Below the pieces are notes generated by a model. The model ran no database searches. It saw only the letters and a list, made by a program, of their open reading frames with translations, and had not been told where the DNA came from. A stretch of 64,000 nucleotides of DNA from an uncultured Pseudohongiella sp. (GTDB lineage: Bacteria; Pseudomonadota; Gammaproteobacteria; Pseudomonadales; Pseudohongiellaceae): assembly GCA_951812715.1 (NCBI GenBank), contig OX638323.1:2150577-2214576 (forward strand). The letters are read 5' to 3'. How positions within the stretch are numbered: position 1 is the stretch's first letter; every line of letters starts with the position of its first letter. Positions 42,575 through 51,532 of the stretch are shown piece by piece. The translations under genes and the position numbers were made by a program.

Positions 42575-45016
42575 TCAACCTCGGAAGTTATTCTGAGCGA
42601 GGGCTACCGCGTCTTCCTGGGTGCCCGCCACGTGGTTAATGATCATATCCGTTGTAATCGGGGCCGCGCCGAAGATGTGCCCATCGAGCGCGTCCGAAAT
42701 CGCAGCGGTCAGGGCGGCGGATACCGAACCCTGGGTAGGCTCGCCGATGCCGCGGGCGCCGACCGGATTTTCCGGGTCGGGCAGATCCACCCAGCCGGTT
42801 TCGATCCTCGCCGGCGTGTCGAGATAGGTGGGCACCTTGCTTTGCCAGTAACCGGTGCTGGCCGGCAATCCGTTCTGCGGGTCATACAGGTGCCGTTCCA
42901 GCGCGGACAGGCCGATTCCCCAGACAGCGCCGCCGACGAGCTGATTCTTCAGGCCTTGCGGATGCATTACGGTGCCGCACTCGCCGATGCTGACCATATC
43001 GAGGATTTCGTACTTGCCGGTTTCAAGATCTAGTTCGATCTCGGTGCAGGTCACGGTGAATCCCGGCGGGTTATTGGAATGGGCCGGATCATGGTAGATG
43101 CCCATGAAGCCGGTTCCGGCCAGACGCGAGGCGGCGATCTGCGTCCATTCCGCAAGTTCCTCGGGCAGTTCCGCTTCGCCCGTGAATTTGCCGCCGAGTT
43201 CCATCGCCCGCTGGGCGACTTCGGCGTAGCTCATGCCAATGCCGCCGTCAGCGATCCGATGCACGCGCTCATCGGAGATGTCGTAATCCGCCGGTTCTCC
43301 CCCCAGACCTTGCGCGGCGATTTCCTTCATCTTCGCCAGCATGTCCATGGCCGCGCCATAACAGGTGCGGGTATTGGTGAAGATGGAGTTGCTGCCGTCC
43401 TGCGGGGAGGTGATGGGCAGATGATAGTCGGTGCGGCCGGTGATGATGTCACAGCTTTCCCAGGGCATCTTCAGCGCTTCGGCCGCGGCTCTGGAGGTGG
43501 ACGCATAGGAATAAGTTCCCAGGTTTCCGACCCCGTTGTGAATCTTGAGTCTGCCGTCGGCGCCCATCATGACGATGCCGTCCATGCCGCTGCGGCCAGC
43601 GTTGTGATAGCCCTGGCCGATGCCGAGGCCGGTCACCTTGCTGCCGTTGCGCTGGCGGCGGCGCGACTGGCGCCCTTCCCAATCGAAGTCATTCGCGGCC
43701 TGTTGCAGGGCTTCGGGCATGTAGGCGCTGGTCAGGGGCTGGCGCTGAGGCCCGCCGACATCGCCCGTCTGGGCCGAGTTGACCACGCGGATATCGAGCC
43801 GGCTCATGCCGAGCGCATCCGCCGCTGCATCCATGATCGGAGAGATGATCGGCGCGATCTGATTCTGACCCGGGCCACGCTGGGCGCCGCGATGGGCGGT
43901 ATTGGTGGCGACCGAGGCGCCACGGAAGCGCACCGCTTCGGTCTGGTACAGGATGCTAATGCAGTCCGCCGCCGAGAAAGCGTCCGCGCCTCCACCTTTG
44001 CCGCCGTTATCGGAGACGACGAAAATGTCGCAGGCGGACATCACGCCGTCCGGTCGAAACCCGACCTTGATCCAGCCCTGGAAGCCCTGCCGGGCGCCGC
44101 CGATAGTGAACTCTTCCTCGCGGGTGATGCGCATCATCACCGGGCGGTTCAGCTTCTGCGACATCTTGGCGGGAATCGCCATGCTCGGAATGCTACCGGC
44201 CCGGGCGCGCTGGCCGAAGCCGCCGCCGGTGGCCGCGTTGATGAAGACCAGATCTTCCTTGGCGACGCCGATGATGCCGGCCATGTCGTTGGCCAGCGCG
44301 GTCAGGCTCTGGGAAGTGCCATGCAGGTAGAGCTTGCCGTCTTCCCAATAGGCCATGGCGCTGCGCGGCTCCATGGAATGGTGCGGATAACCGGCGGTAG
44401 TGAAGCTGCCCTCGTAGACGAATCCGTCCGCGGCGGCGGCAAACCCGGCTTCGAGGTCGCCATAAGCGAAAGTGGGAATCGGACCCGTGGTAGGCGCGTC
44501 CTCCGCCGGGGCGTTGCCGGCGCGGAAACTCGCCACCTGATCCGAAGACCACTTCGCTTCGGTGAATCCTTGCCGACCAAAAGTATTGCCGTCGACAAAG
44601 GCATTCGGGCCGCCTTCCCGCAAACTGTCGAGTGGGTCGAGTACAAAGGGCAGCCGCTCGAAAGTCACATTGATCGCGGCGATAGCGGTTTCGGCGGTCT
44701 TTTCGTCGACCGCCGCCAGCGCCAGAATCGGTTCGCCGACCAGGGTCGGATGGTTGGTGAGGATCTTCAAGCCGGTAGACTGGGGTTCTCCGTCCGGATA
44801 AACCTCGTCGGCCGTCAGGATGCCGTATACGCCGTCCATCGCCAGCGCTTCGGCGGCGTCGATTTCGAGCACGCGCGCATGGGGAATGGGGCTGGTAAGC
44901 AGGCGGGCGTAAACCATGCCCTCGCGGGTATAGTCTTCCGCATACTTGATCCGGCCGGTGACCTTGCCGGTCACGTCCGGTGGAACGAAGTCTTTACCGA
45001 TATGCATATAGGCCAT
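42575..45016 (-). CDS. Molybdenum hydroxylase Mo-binding subunit
   Basis: The 813-residue protein is a xanthine oxidase-family large subunit: DVTGKVTGRIKYAEDY, ILALAAVDEKTAETAI, EGSFTTAGYPHHSMEPRSAM, INAATGGGFGQRA, and the catalytic glutamate near the end in ARGIGEPTQGSVSAA. It binds the molybdopterin cofactor and oxidises an aldehyde or heterocycle by hydroxylation. It has no signal peptide of its own, so export would rely on the Tat signal of the small subunit, as in PaoABC. AGGA lies eight bases before the ATG. It is 5 bp after the 2Fe-2S gene. The substrate is unknown and no Moco chaperone gene is seen here. Confidence 0.9.
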   Translation of the reverse strand: MAYMHIGKDFVPPDVTGKVTGRIKYAEDYTREGMVYARLLTSPIPHARVLEIDAAEALAMDGVYGILTADEVYPDGEPQSTGLKILTNHPTLVGEPILALAAVDEKTAETAIAAINVTFERLPFVLDPLDSLREGGPNAFVDGNTFGRQGFTEAKWSSDQVASFRAGNAPAEDAPTTGPIPTFAYGDLEAGFAAAADGFVYEGSFTTAGYPHHSMEPRSAMAYWEDGKLYLHGTSQSLTALANDMAGIIGVAKEDLVFINAATGGGFGQRARAGSIPSMAIPAKMSQKLNRPVMMRITREEEFTIGGARQGFQGWIKVGFRPDGVMSACDIFVVSDNGGKGGGADAFSAADCISILYQTEAVRFRGASVATNTAHRGAQRGPGQNQIAPIISPIMDAAADALGMSRLDIRVVNSAQTGDVGGPQRQPLTSAYMPEALQQAANDFDWEGRQSRRRQRNGSKVTGLGIGQGYHNAGRSGMDGIVMMGADGRLKIHNGVGNLGTYSYASTSRAAAEALKMPWESCDIITGRTDYHLPITSPQDGSNSIFTNTRTCYGAAMDMLAKMKEIAAQGLGGEPADYDISDERVHRIADGGIGMSYAEVAQRAMELGGKFTGEAELPEELAEWTQIAASRLAGTGFMGIYHDPAHSNNPPGFTVTCTEIELDLETGKYEILDMVSIGECGTVMHPQGLKNQLVGGAVWGIGLSALERHLYDPQNGLPASTGYWQSKVPTYLDTPARIETGWVDLPDPENPVGARGIGEPTQGSVSAALTAAISDALDGHIFGAAPITTDMIINHVAGTQEDAVALAQNNFRG

Positions 45017-45021
45017 GATGA

Positions 45022-45615
45022 TTATCCTATTTCAGCGGCGCGCATGACGCCGTCGAGGTAAGAGTCGTAGGAGCCGCAGCGGCAGATATTGCCCGCCATG
45101 CCCATCCGCGCTTCTTGCCGGGTGGGATTCGGGTTTGCCCGCAGCAGTCCGACCGCCGCCATTACCTGGCCCGGCGTGCAATAGCCGCATTGCGGACCGA
45201 GCGCATCGACGAATCCCTGCTGCACCGGATGCAGCGTGCCGTCGGGCGCTTCCAGCCCTTCTACGGTCTCGATGCGTCCGTCCTTCATGGAATGCGTCAG
45301 AACGGAACAGCCATAGGTGGGAACGTCGTCCACCAGCACGGTGCAGGCGCCGCATTCGCCGCGATTGCATCCCAGCTTGGTGCCGGTGAGGCCCAGTTTG
45401 TAGCGCAAGGTGGAGGCCAGGGTTTCCTGGGGCGCCACATCGACGGTGCGGTCCTGGCCGTTGACGTTGAGCCGGATCATGCGCTCCACCGCCCCAGCGG
45501 GACGGGACTGGCCGTTCGCTGCGTACCACAGCGAAGTCGTGCCTGCCACGGCGCCCGAGGCTATTACGCCCTTGATAAAGCGTCGTCGAGTTAGTTGAGG
45601 ATTCACGGGTTGCAT
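45022..45615 (-). CDS. Molybdenum hydroxylase 2Fe-2S subunit with Tat signal
   Basis: The 197-residue protein has a twin-arginine signal (TRRRFIKGVIASGAVAG) and the two usual [2Fe-2S] domains: LGCNRGECGACTVLVDD (Cys83, 88, 91, and Cys103), and QCGYCTPGQVMAAVG with NICRCGSY (Cys143, 146, 178, 180). It heads the three-gene unit, so the complex should be exported folded to the periplasm. It matches PaoA/YagT of E. coli, though the order here is small, Mo, FAD subunit rather than small, FAD, Mo. Confidence 0.9.
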   Translation of the reverse strand: MQPVNPQLTRRRFIKGVIASGAVAGTTSLWYAANGQSRPAGAVERMIRLNVNGQDRTVDVAPQETLASTLRYKLGLTGTKLGCNRGECGACTVLVDDVPTYGCSVLTHSMKDGRIETVEGLEAPDGTLHPVQQGFVDALGPQCGYCTPGQVMAAVGLLRANPNPTRQEARMGMAGNICRCGSYDSYLDGVMRAAEIG

Positions 45616-45980
45616 TCGCCTCCGTAATTTGGGAGTGAGTCAATTGTCTGGTGGAGCGCACCGTGAGGTTTGATAATCTTCTTTTTGGCTCCACTCAGGC
45701 ATGTCGCTGTGTGCGATCAAGCAAGCCTTTTGCCGAACAAGAGTAATGCACGCTTTATCGATTGGCAAGCAATGCCCGATGCCAATTTATCGTCTATTTG
45801 CAAGCATGTCGGGAAGTGATAATTATTCGCATTTACATGGATATCCGAATGAAATTCTCACCGCCCATGTTCCGAAATCTGCTTAATTGTTTGCCTGCTG
45901 CAAGGCATCGCCGTGCTGTCGCGCCCGTCGGGAACAATCGGGCTTAGAAACGGTGCCGGATTCAGTAGGAGAGCTGCGCT
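45616..45980. other. Intergenic region without recognised gene or repeat
   Basis: The 365 bp upstream of the molybdenum hydroxylase unit are AT-richer than the surroundings. Short frames here have no ribosome site and no protein-like composition. A promoter for the leftward unit is expected near 45620-45700 but was not assigned. Confidence 0.4.
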
Positions 45981-46994
45981 TCAGTTTGCATCCGTTACCC
46001 GGGCGCCACGGAGAATGTTGGTCAATCCGTAGTTACCCTCGTGACAGGCATATTCATAAAGATGCCCGGCAACCTTGGTCATGGGTATCAGCGCCGTGAC
46101 CTTGTCGCTGAATGTGGCCGGGTCGTCGATGGTGAACTCGTATTCGATGGTGTCGTGGGCGACGCGGGTGAACTTTTCCGTCAGCACCTTGTGGAATGAA
46201 TCCCCATAGGCGATTCTCGGTTCCATGAAGCTGCCCGTCAGCGCATTGAAATTCCTGGTCTCCACGACCAGGGTATCGCCTTCGTAGTAACCGCGGGAAT
46301 CGCCCGACCACAAGCGGATGCCGTCATCGAGCGCCGGGCGTTCGCCGATGGGCACGATTCTGGCGTCGTGGATCATTTCGGTAAGCAGGACAAAATGGTC
46401 CCGGTTCTGGAAAATCTGAATATTGTTGTTGTACAGGCTGGGAAATATCGGTGCACCGGAATTGAACCCGACCAGACAGCGTTCCGACAAACCCCGGTCT
46501 TCCGGCCCGTCGCTCGAAATTCCGCCAACGGTAAAACGGACGGGACGTTCACCGGGAATCTCGGTAACTCCTGACGCGTCGCTTTCCTGAACCTCCGCGC
46601 CTTCCGCTAGCGGCGGAAACCGGCCGTTCGCGGGATAGGTAATCAGGGAAGTTCGCACATTCTCCTGCAATCCCGCGCTTTCCACCCAGAAATCGTTATA
46701 GCCGCCGACGCCGGCCTGGGGTCTGCCTCCGCCGGTGGTTCGTTCGGTGTTGGCGGCTATCGCGGCTTCCCTCTCTGCCACGAGTTTCGCGATTTCCGCC
46801 GGTGTGTAGAACGCTTTTTCGCCTAATTCTTCCGGGCGTTGCAGCGGGGTATTCGAGGCATAGTTCCAGACTCCCTGAAAATCCGGATGGCCGAATTCGG
46901 TTTTCGGGACTTCATAATCCGTTTGTGCGCCTGCGCCCAGGGCGAGCGCCAGCAACGGAATAATGCCGGGCAACATGGATTTTGCGGAAATCAT
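45981..46994 (-). CDS. Exported protein of unknown function, paralogue of the gene at 15601
   Basis: From the start at 46994 (MISAKSMLPGIIPLLALALG) the 337-residue product has a signal peptide ending GAGAQ. It repeats the motif order of the 15601 protein: KTEFGHPDFQGVWNYASN, GYNDFWVESAG, SSDGPEDRGLSERCLVGFN, LWSGDSRGYYEGDTLVVETR and YEYACHEGNYGLTNILRGAR. A longer frame to 47030 adds an unlikely N-terminus. The gene is next to a TetR gene on the same strand and near a carboxylesterase, which hints at a role in breaking down an ester- or amide-type compound, but this is only context. Confidence 0.75.
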   Translation of the reverse strand: MISAKSMLPGIIPLLALALGAGAQTDYEVPKTEFGHPDFQGVWNYASNTPLQRPEELGEKAFYTPAEIAKLVAEREAAIAANTERTTGGGRPQAGVGGYNDFWVESAGLQENVRTSLITYPANGRFPPLAEGAEVQESDASGVTEIPGERPVRFTVGGISSDGPEDRGLSERCLVGFNSGAPIFPSLYNNNIQIFQNRDHFVLLTEMIHDARIVPIGERPALDDGIRLWSGDSRGYYEGDTLVVETRNFNALTGSFMEPRIAYGDSFHKVLTEKFTRVAHDTIEYEFTIDDPATFSDKVTALIPMTKVAGHLYEYACHEGNYGLTNILRGARVTDAN

Positions 46995-47061
46995 GCGAGT
47001 CACCGTAGCACCGGAAAATCGGCGACTCAACGAAAGAAATTAAACGCTCGAAACGAGTCGG

Positions 47062-47733
47062 CTAGGCCAATGAACCGGGCTTTCCCTCGTATTCGAGCAC
47101 GCCATGCAGAAAGATATCGGTCGTGTGATTGCACAGAGTGTCGAATTGATCCTGATCGAATGAGATTCCCAGGGATTTCTCCAGCAATGGCCTGACCAGG
47201 AAAGGATAGGTCTGCAAACTGACCAGAGACATCGCTACGAGTTTCAGATCGAGTTCCTTGCGCAGACGGCCGTTCTGCCGGTCGTTCTCCAGGGCTTTCC
47301 GCAGCGCCGGCGCCATGACTTCACCGAGCCTGGTCGCGGTAAACTGATGAACCGGACCCTGGCCGAGCACGCCTTCCTTCAATATGAAAACCGGGTACCA
47401 GGGATTGTCGTACATCGCCCGCATCCACACTCGGATGAACTCGGTGATGGAAAGATCGTCGCGGGCGGCAATCTTCCTGAGCGCGTCCTCGACGGGCAGG
47501 GAGACTTTCTCCATCATGTTTCTGTACAGCCCCGCCTTGTCTCCGAAATAGTAATGCACCATTGCGGTATTGACGCCGGCCAGCGCCGCGATCTGCCGGA
47601 TGGATACCGCCCGGTATTCGTAATTGCTGAACAATTCTTTCGCCGCGTGCAACAGGCGATCGCTGACAGGGTCGCTCGCGGAATCCGGGGGTCGGCCAAG
47701 CGGGTGTTTCGTCTGGACATTGCTCGAAGTCAT
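47062..47733 (-). CDS. TetR/AcrR family transcriptional regulator
   Basis: The 223-residue protein has an N-terminal TetR helix-turn-helix (DRLLHAAKELFSNYEYRAVS IRQIAALAGVNTAMVHYYFG DKAGLYRN) and a divergent ligand-binding C-terminal domain. The ATG at 47733 has GAGGTGAG upstream. It is divergent from the carboxylesterase, with a 14-bp palindrome CAGTTAATTAACTG between them, so it probably represses that gene and itself until an inducer binds. The inducer is unknown, perhaps an esterase substrate. Confidence 0.9.
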   Translation of the reverse strand: MTSSNVQTKHPLGRPPDSASDPVSDRLLHAAKELFSNYEYRAVSIRQIAALAGVNTAMVHYYFGDKAGLYRNMMEKVSLPVEDALRKIAARDDLSITEFIRVWMRAMYDNPWYPVFILKEGVLGQGPVHQFTATRLGEVMAPALRKALENDRQNGRLRKELDLKLVAMSLVSLQTYPFLVRPLLEKSLGISFDQDQFDTLCNHTTDIFLHGVLEYEGKPGSLA

Positions 47734-47771
47734 TTCTCACCTCGAAAGCAGACGGCTGGGGTTAAATTAAA

Positions 47772-47785
47772 CAGTTAATTAACTG
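47772..47785. promoter_or_regulatory. Candidate TetR operator
   Basis: CAGTTAATTAACTG is a perfect palindrome in the 163-bp gap between the divergent tetR-type and carboxylesterase genes. The overlapping 11-mer AATTAAACAGT (47765-47775) also occurs upstream of the TonB receptor at 55060-55070. This is the expected place and form for a TetR operator, but binding is inferred. Confidence 0.55.
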
Positions 47786-47896
47786 AAAAGCAAATTTTGT
47801 ACACACTTCCGGAGAATCCATGTCCGGCTTAACTTACTCTCTGTAAACCAGATCTTGCGTATCTGAGCGCGGATACGCCCGACAGGAGCCATGAGC

Positions 47897-49477
47897 ATGA
47901 AATTCAACAGACTGCCGTTCGCATTTGCATTGACCGTTTTCTTCGCTTTCGCCGGGTCCGGCGCCAATGCCGTCGAGGAGCCGGTAGAACTGACGTCCGG
48001 ACTCGTGGCAGGAGTCGAACTCGACAGTGGCGTCCGGGTGTTCAGAGGCATACCGTTCGCGGCGCCGCCGGTGGGAGACCTGCGTTGGCAAGCGCCCCGG
48101 CCGCCGATTCCCTGGAAGGGCGTGCTCGAAGCGGATTCCTTCGCGCCCGTTTGCATGCAGCAGCGGACAGCCGCGCTCATGAGCGAAGACTGCCTTTATC
48201 TGAATATCTGGACTGATGCGGAAACGGCGGACGAAAGTCGTCCGGTCATGGTCTGGATTCATGGCGGCGGCTGGTCCAGCGGCGCGGGGGCCAACGTGGG
48301 CTCGTTCAGCACCGGAATAACCGGCATTTATGACGGCGAAGCTTTCGCCGAAAACGGCGTCGTGCTGGTTTCGGTAAATTATCGTCTTGGCGCGTTCGGC
48401 TTCATGGCTCATCCCGCGCTGTCGGCGGAATCGGAGCGCGAGGTCTCCGGCAATTACGGAATTCTCGACCACATCGCGGCGCTGGAATGGGTGCGGGACA
48501 ACATCGCGGGATTCGGCGGAGACCCGGACAACATCACAATATTCGGCGAGTCGGCCGGAGGCGCCAGTGTTTACGCCCTGTTGGCGACCCCGCTCGCCTC
48601 GGGACTGTTTCACAAGGCCATCGGCCAGAGCGTTTGGGTTACTACCGGAAACATGACCCATCTGAAGCGCAATAACGGCCTCTCGGACAGCGCGGAATCC
48701 CGCGGCCAGCAAGCCATTGCGGCCAAGCTGAACGAGTTGGGGATCGCGGGCGACGGTGATCTGCTCGCGGCCATGCGTTCGCTCGCGGCCGATGACGTGC
48801 TGAACCTGCAGCACCAGGTCTCGCTGGTCGAAGACGGCTGGATGTTCCCCGATTCGCCCGCGCGAATATTCGCGGAAGGGTCTCACAACATAGTACCTTT
48901 GCTTGCCGGAAGCAATGATGGCGAAGGATTGCTCTTTGTCAGGCGGGAACAGGCTTTCACAACAGTATCCGAACAGCGGGCAGCCAGAGAAACCGAATTT
49001 GGCGAATTCGCCGGCAAACTGCTGGATTACTATGTCGCGGATTCAGATGAAGACGTATACACAGTTGAAGTCGACTACAACTCCGACTCCTGGTTTGCCC
49101 GGCCCACCCGGGAAGTCGTCGAGGCAATGGCGAAAACCGGGGCTGACAGCTTCATGTACGTGTTTACCCGCAATCTGCAAAATCCCGCGGAACGCTCTCC
49201 CCATGCCATGGAGCTTCGCTATGTCTTCGACGAATTGCCGGAAAACGCTGCCGAAACGGATCGGGACATTGCCCGCCTGATGAATGACTACTGGTCCCGT
49301 TTCGCCGCAACAGGCAATCCTAACGGGCCGGACCTGCCAACGTGGCCACGCTACGAGATCGAATCACGGCAGCATCAGTTCATAGGAGCAGAAGTTGGGC
49401 AGGGGTCGCTCTATCGAAAGGACCAACTCGATGAACTCGACCGCTACCTCATCGACAGATACAACTCGGTGGAATAA
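47897..49477 (+). CDS. Exported type B carboxylesterase
   Basis: The ATG at 47897 has AGGAG eight bases upstream; an ATG at 47891 is only two bases from it. The product (526 residues) has a signal peptide (FALTVFFAFAGSGANA) and the alpha/beta-hydrolase carboxylesterase motifs: VFRGIPFAAPPVGDLRW, SEDCLYLNIWT, VMVWIHGGGWSSG (oxyanion hole), NITIFGESAGGASVYAL (nucleophile Ser), and a late SPHAMELRYVFDELP with the catalytic His. It hydrolyses carboxylic esters outside the cytoplasm. It is divergent from the TetR gene and is followed by a solitary T hairpin. Confidence 0.9.
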   Translation: MKFNRLPFAFALTVFFAFAGSGANAVEEPVELTSGLVAGVELDSGVRVFRGIPFAAPPVGDLRWQAPRPPIPWKGVLEADSFAPVCMQQRTAALMSEDCLYLNIWTDAETADESRPVMVWIHGGGWSSGAGANVGSFSTGITGIYDGEAFAENGVVLVSVNYRLGAFGFMAHPALSAESEREVSGNYGILDHIAALEWVRDNIAGFGGDPDNITIFGESAGGASVYALLATPLASGLFHKAIGQSVWVTTGNMTHLKRNNGLSDSAESRGQQAIAAKLNELGIAGDGDLLAAMRSLAADDVLNLQHQVSLVEDGWMFPDSPARIFAEGSHNIVPLLAGSNDGEGLLFVRREQAFTTVSEQRAARETEFGEFAGKLLDYYVADSDEDVYTVEVDYNSDSWFARPTREVVEAMAKTGADSFMYVFTRNLQNPAERSPHAMELRYVFDELPENAAETDRDIARLMNDYWSRFAATGNPNGPDLPTWPRYEIESRQHQFIGAEVGQGSLYRKDQLDELDRYLIDRYNSVE

Positions 49478-49487
49478 GCGTTGCGGC

Positions 49488-49517
49488 GGCGGAAGCTCCG
49501 GGCAATCGGAGCTTCCG
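49488..49517. repeat. Solitary T hairpin
   Basis: GCGGAAGCTCCG/CGGAGCTTCCGC, a 12-bp perfect stem with a 6-base loop, lies 11 bp after the carboxylesterase stop. It is the T module of family A alone, and may work as a terminator. Confidence 0.7.
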
Positions 49518-49551
49518 CACGACGCAAGAAGCGAAGCAGTTCAGGAAAAAC

Positions 49552-51282
49552 TCAAGGCGCTCCCGAATCGACGTACTTCATCTGCATGTTGGCGATGAAC
49601 ATTTCCTCCCAACTCTGATCGCCCCAGGTGATCGAGGCGTTCGGGTCCGGGTTGTCGGGGTTGGTCGGCGAATTATCGAATGCGCCTTCGACCAGGATCG
49701 TGGTTCCGGCCGGAACGAACTTCGGTTCCGCCAGGTGATAGGTCATCTGCCAGTTGAAATCATAATTCGGCACTGACAACAAAGGCTCGCGAGTGCCGTC
49801 CGGATAAATGGCCGTCCATTTCATCCGCTTCCCGCGGACATGCATGTGCGGATAAAAACTGATGACTTCGGCATCCTGGGGAATCACCCTCGCGCGGACC
49901 ACTTCGTGGTCGCCCGCGTTGGGGGGAATCAGGAAATCATTGGCCATCACACCGCCATCCTGCAATTCTTCCGTTGGAGTAAAGCCGGCTTCGTAGAAAT
50001 AGACGCCGAACTCCGAGTTATCGGTCGTGGCCCTGCCATTGGTGGTGTAGTGCATCTGAAACACCATTCTTGAGCCGGCCGGCACGAACTGGCCCGTATT
50101 TTCCTCGAAAAATCTCGCGTTGTTGCCGGGGATGTAAGCGGGTAGATTGATGCCTCTCTCTTCCGGACTTCTCGATCCTTGTCCGGTTTCGCAGGGAGTG
50201 GGGCAAATGCCGATTTCAGGGCCGGACATGCCCGGCGGCACCGCGCGGGCGAGAATGTGGTGAACCACGCTTCTGTCTCCCGGGATCAGGTCGGCGCCCT
50301 TGACCCAGCTATCCCGCTCGAACGCAAAGCCCGAATCCACCCAGATATATTCCATCACTCCCGCGGCGGGAACTTCCTGGGGCGGGATGTTCACGACAAC
50401 ATCAGGCTCGCCCAATGGCCACTTGGTGTCCGGCCAGTCAACGGACGCCAGGGGATCCGGCCCCGCATCCTTCCGCGCGCCGGCGTCAATCCAACTGATC
50501 AGCTTTTGGGTCTGCTCCGGTGACAGGTTGCGATTGATTCTTACATCGCCGATATGGGGGTCGATCTGACCCGGCGGCATGCGCTTGGTGAGCACCACTT
50601 CGCGGATCATCGGAGCCCAGCCCTGAATCATCAGGTGGCTGTCCATGGCGAATGGGGCGATACCCAAATCGCGGTGGCAGTTCGAGCAATTTTCCACCAG
50701 CATCGGGGCGATGTCCCGGCTATAAGAAACCGAAGCGCCGTCGTCATATTGCTCGATGGCGGAGAAATCTACTTCACAGCCATTGAATTCCGTTGCCGCG
50801 CCACTCACGTCCATGCCCTGGGAAATCTCGCGCAATGCCGGATCCAGCCCCCCTACGGAGCCACGATACAGTACTTCGAAACGTTCCGGATCCAGCACCA
50901 CCGCTTCGCCGACGCCAGTCACTCCCAGCGCATGGGAAACGACCTGGCTCTCATCCATCAGCAGCGGCAGATCCGCACCGTATTGCGTTGCCTGCCGGAG
51001 CACGCTGTCGCGGTCCCGATCGCCGGTGACGTTGATCATCATGAATTCGAAGCCGCTGCCGGAATATTTGTTGTCGACTACGCTGTATTGCGCCAGCGTG
51101 GCGGCAAATGAACTGCAATCGGCCCCCTGGGCCAGCAGCACAACCGCATCCTGGTAGTTGTAGCGCCCCATTTGATGGAAGTTGCCGTTCTGGTCGAGCA
51201 AGGCAAAATCGCCGACTCGCTCCTGAGCGTACAAGGATTGCGCAGCAACAAGGAATGTCACCGCCAACAGGATTTTTTTCAT
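49552..51282 (-). CDS. Thioredoxin-like, haem c and copper monooxygenase-like fusion
   Basis: The 576-residue exported protein (signal MKKILLAVTFLVAAQSLYAQ) has three parts. Residues 21-165 look like a redoxin/AhpC-TSA fold (VGDFALLDQNGNFHQMGRYN, ALGVTGVGEAVVLDPERFEV). A single haem c site follows (CSNCH, residues 199-203). The C-terminal half resembles the copper type II ascorbate-dependent monooxygenase (PHM) domain: SVVHHILARAVPPG, VFQMHYTTNG, FYPHMHVRGKRMKW. The His pairs suggest a copper site. I have seen this combination as an uncharacterised protein in environmental bacteria. It lies downstream of the TonB receptor and may oxidise a transported compound. Confidence 0.8.
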   Translation of the reverse strand: MKKILLAVTFLVAAQSLYAQERVGDFALLDQNGNFHQMGRYNYQDAVVLLAQGADCSSFAATLAQYSVVDNKYSGSGFEFMMINVTGDRDRDSVLRQATQYGADLPLLMDESQVVSHALGVTGVGEAVVLDPERFEVLYRGSVGGLDPALREISQGMDVSGAATEFNGCEVDFSAIEQYDDGASVSYSRDIAPMLVENCSNCHRDLGIAPFAMDSHLMIQGWAPMIREVVLTKRMPPGQIDPHIGDVRINRNLSPEQTQKLISWIDAGARKDAGPDPLASVDWPDTKWPLGEPDVVVNIPPQEVPAAGVMEYIWVDSGFAFERDSWVKGADLIPGDRSVVHHILARAVPPGMSGPEIGICPTPCETGQGSRSPEERGINLPAYIPGNNARFFEENTGQFVPAGSRMVFQMHYTTNGRATTDNSEFGVYFYEAGFTPTEELQDGGVMANDFLIPPNAGDHEVVRARVIPQDAEVISFYPHMHVRGKRMKWTAIYPDGTREPLLSVPNYDFNWQMTYHLAEPKFVPAGTTILVEGAFDNSPTNPDNPDPNASITWGDQSWEEMFIANMQMKYVDSGAP

Positions 51283-51386
51283 GGTTCAAGCCCTCTGGAG
51301 ATCACGCCTTCGGGTAAGAGCACCAGCCTACCAAACCCGTGTTTCATTCGAAACCGCGATAATTAAACAAGCCTGCTGCTTCGGTC

Positions 51387-51532
51387 TTCTCTGCACAATT
51401 CCATCCTTGGAATTGTGCATTAACGTAAAACAAAAGCGTGGTTTTTTTTGCTCCCGAATTCAATAGCTTACGCTATCGAATTCGGCGACAAATCCGTTTG
51501 TCGCGCGGAAGCTCCGATTACTCGGAGCTTTC
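51387..51532. repeat. Hairpin-chain element, family A, compact (no S cassette)
   Basis: Five hairpins in a row: N TGCACAATTCCA/TGGAATTGTGCA (51392-51419), H (about 51425-51451), E CAATAGC/GCTATCG within GAATTC arms (51455-51484), C GGCGACAAA/TTTGTCGC (51484-51504) and T GGAAGCTCCGA/TCGGAGCTTTC (51507-51532). The element ends exactly where the stop codon of the TonB receptor begins. The stems differ from those at 55348 by paired changes. Confidence 0.85.

Noticed and set aside
43079..45061. A 660-codon frame antisense to the molybdenum subunit
   Set aside because: It is an antisense shadow; the sense frame has the complete molybdenum hydroxylase motifs.
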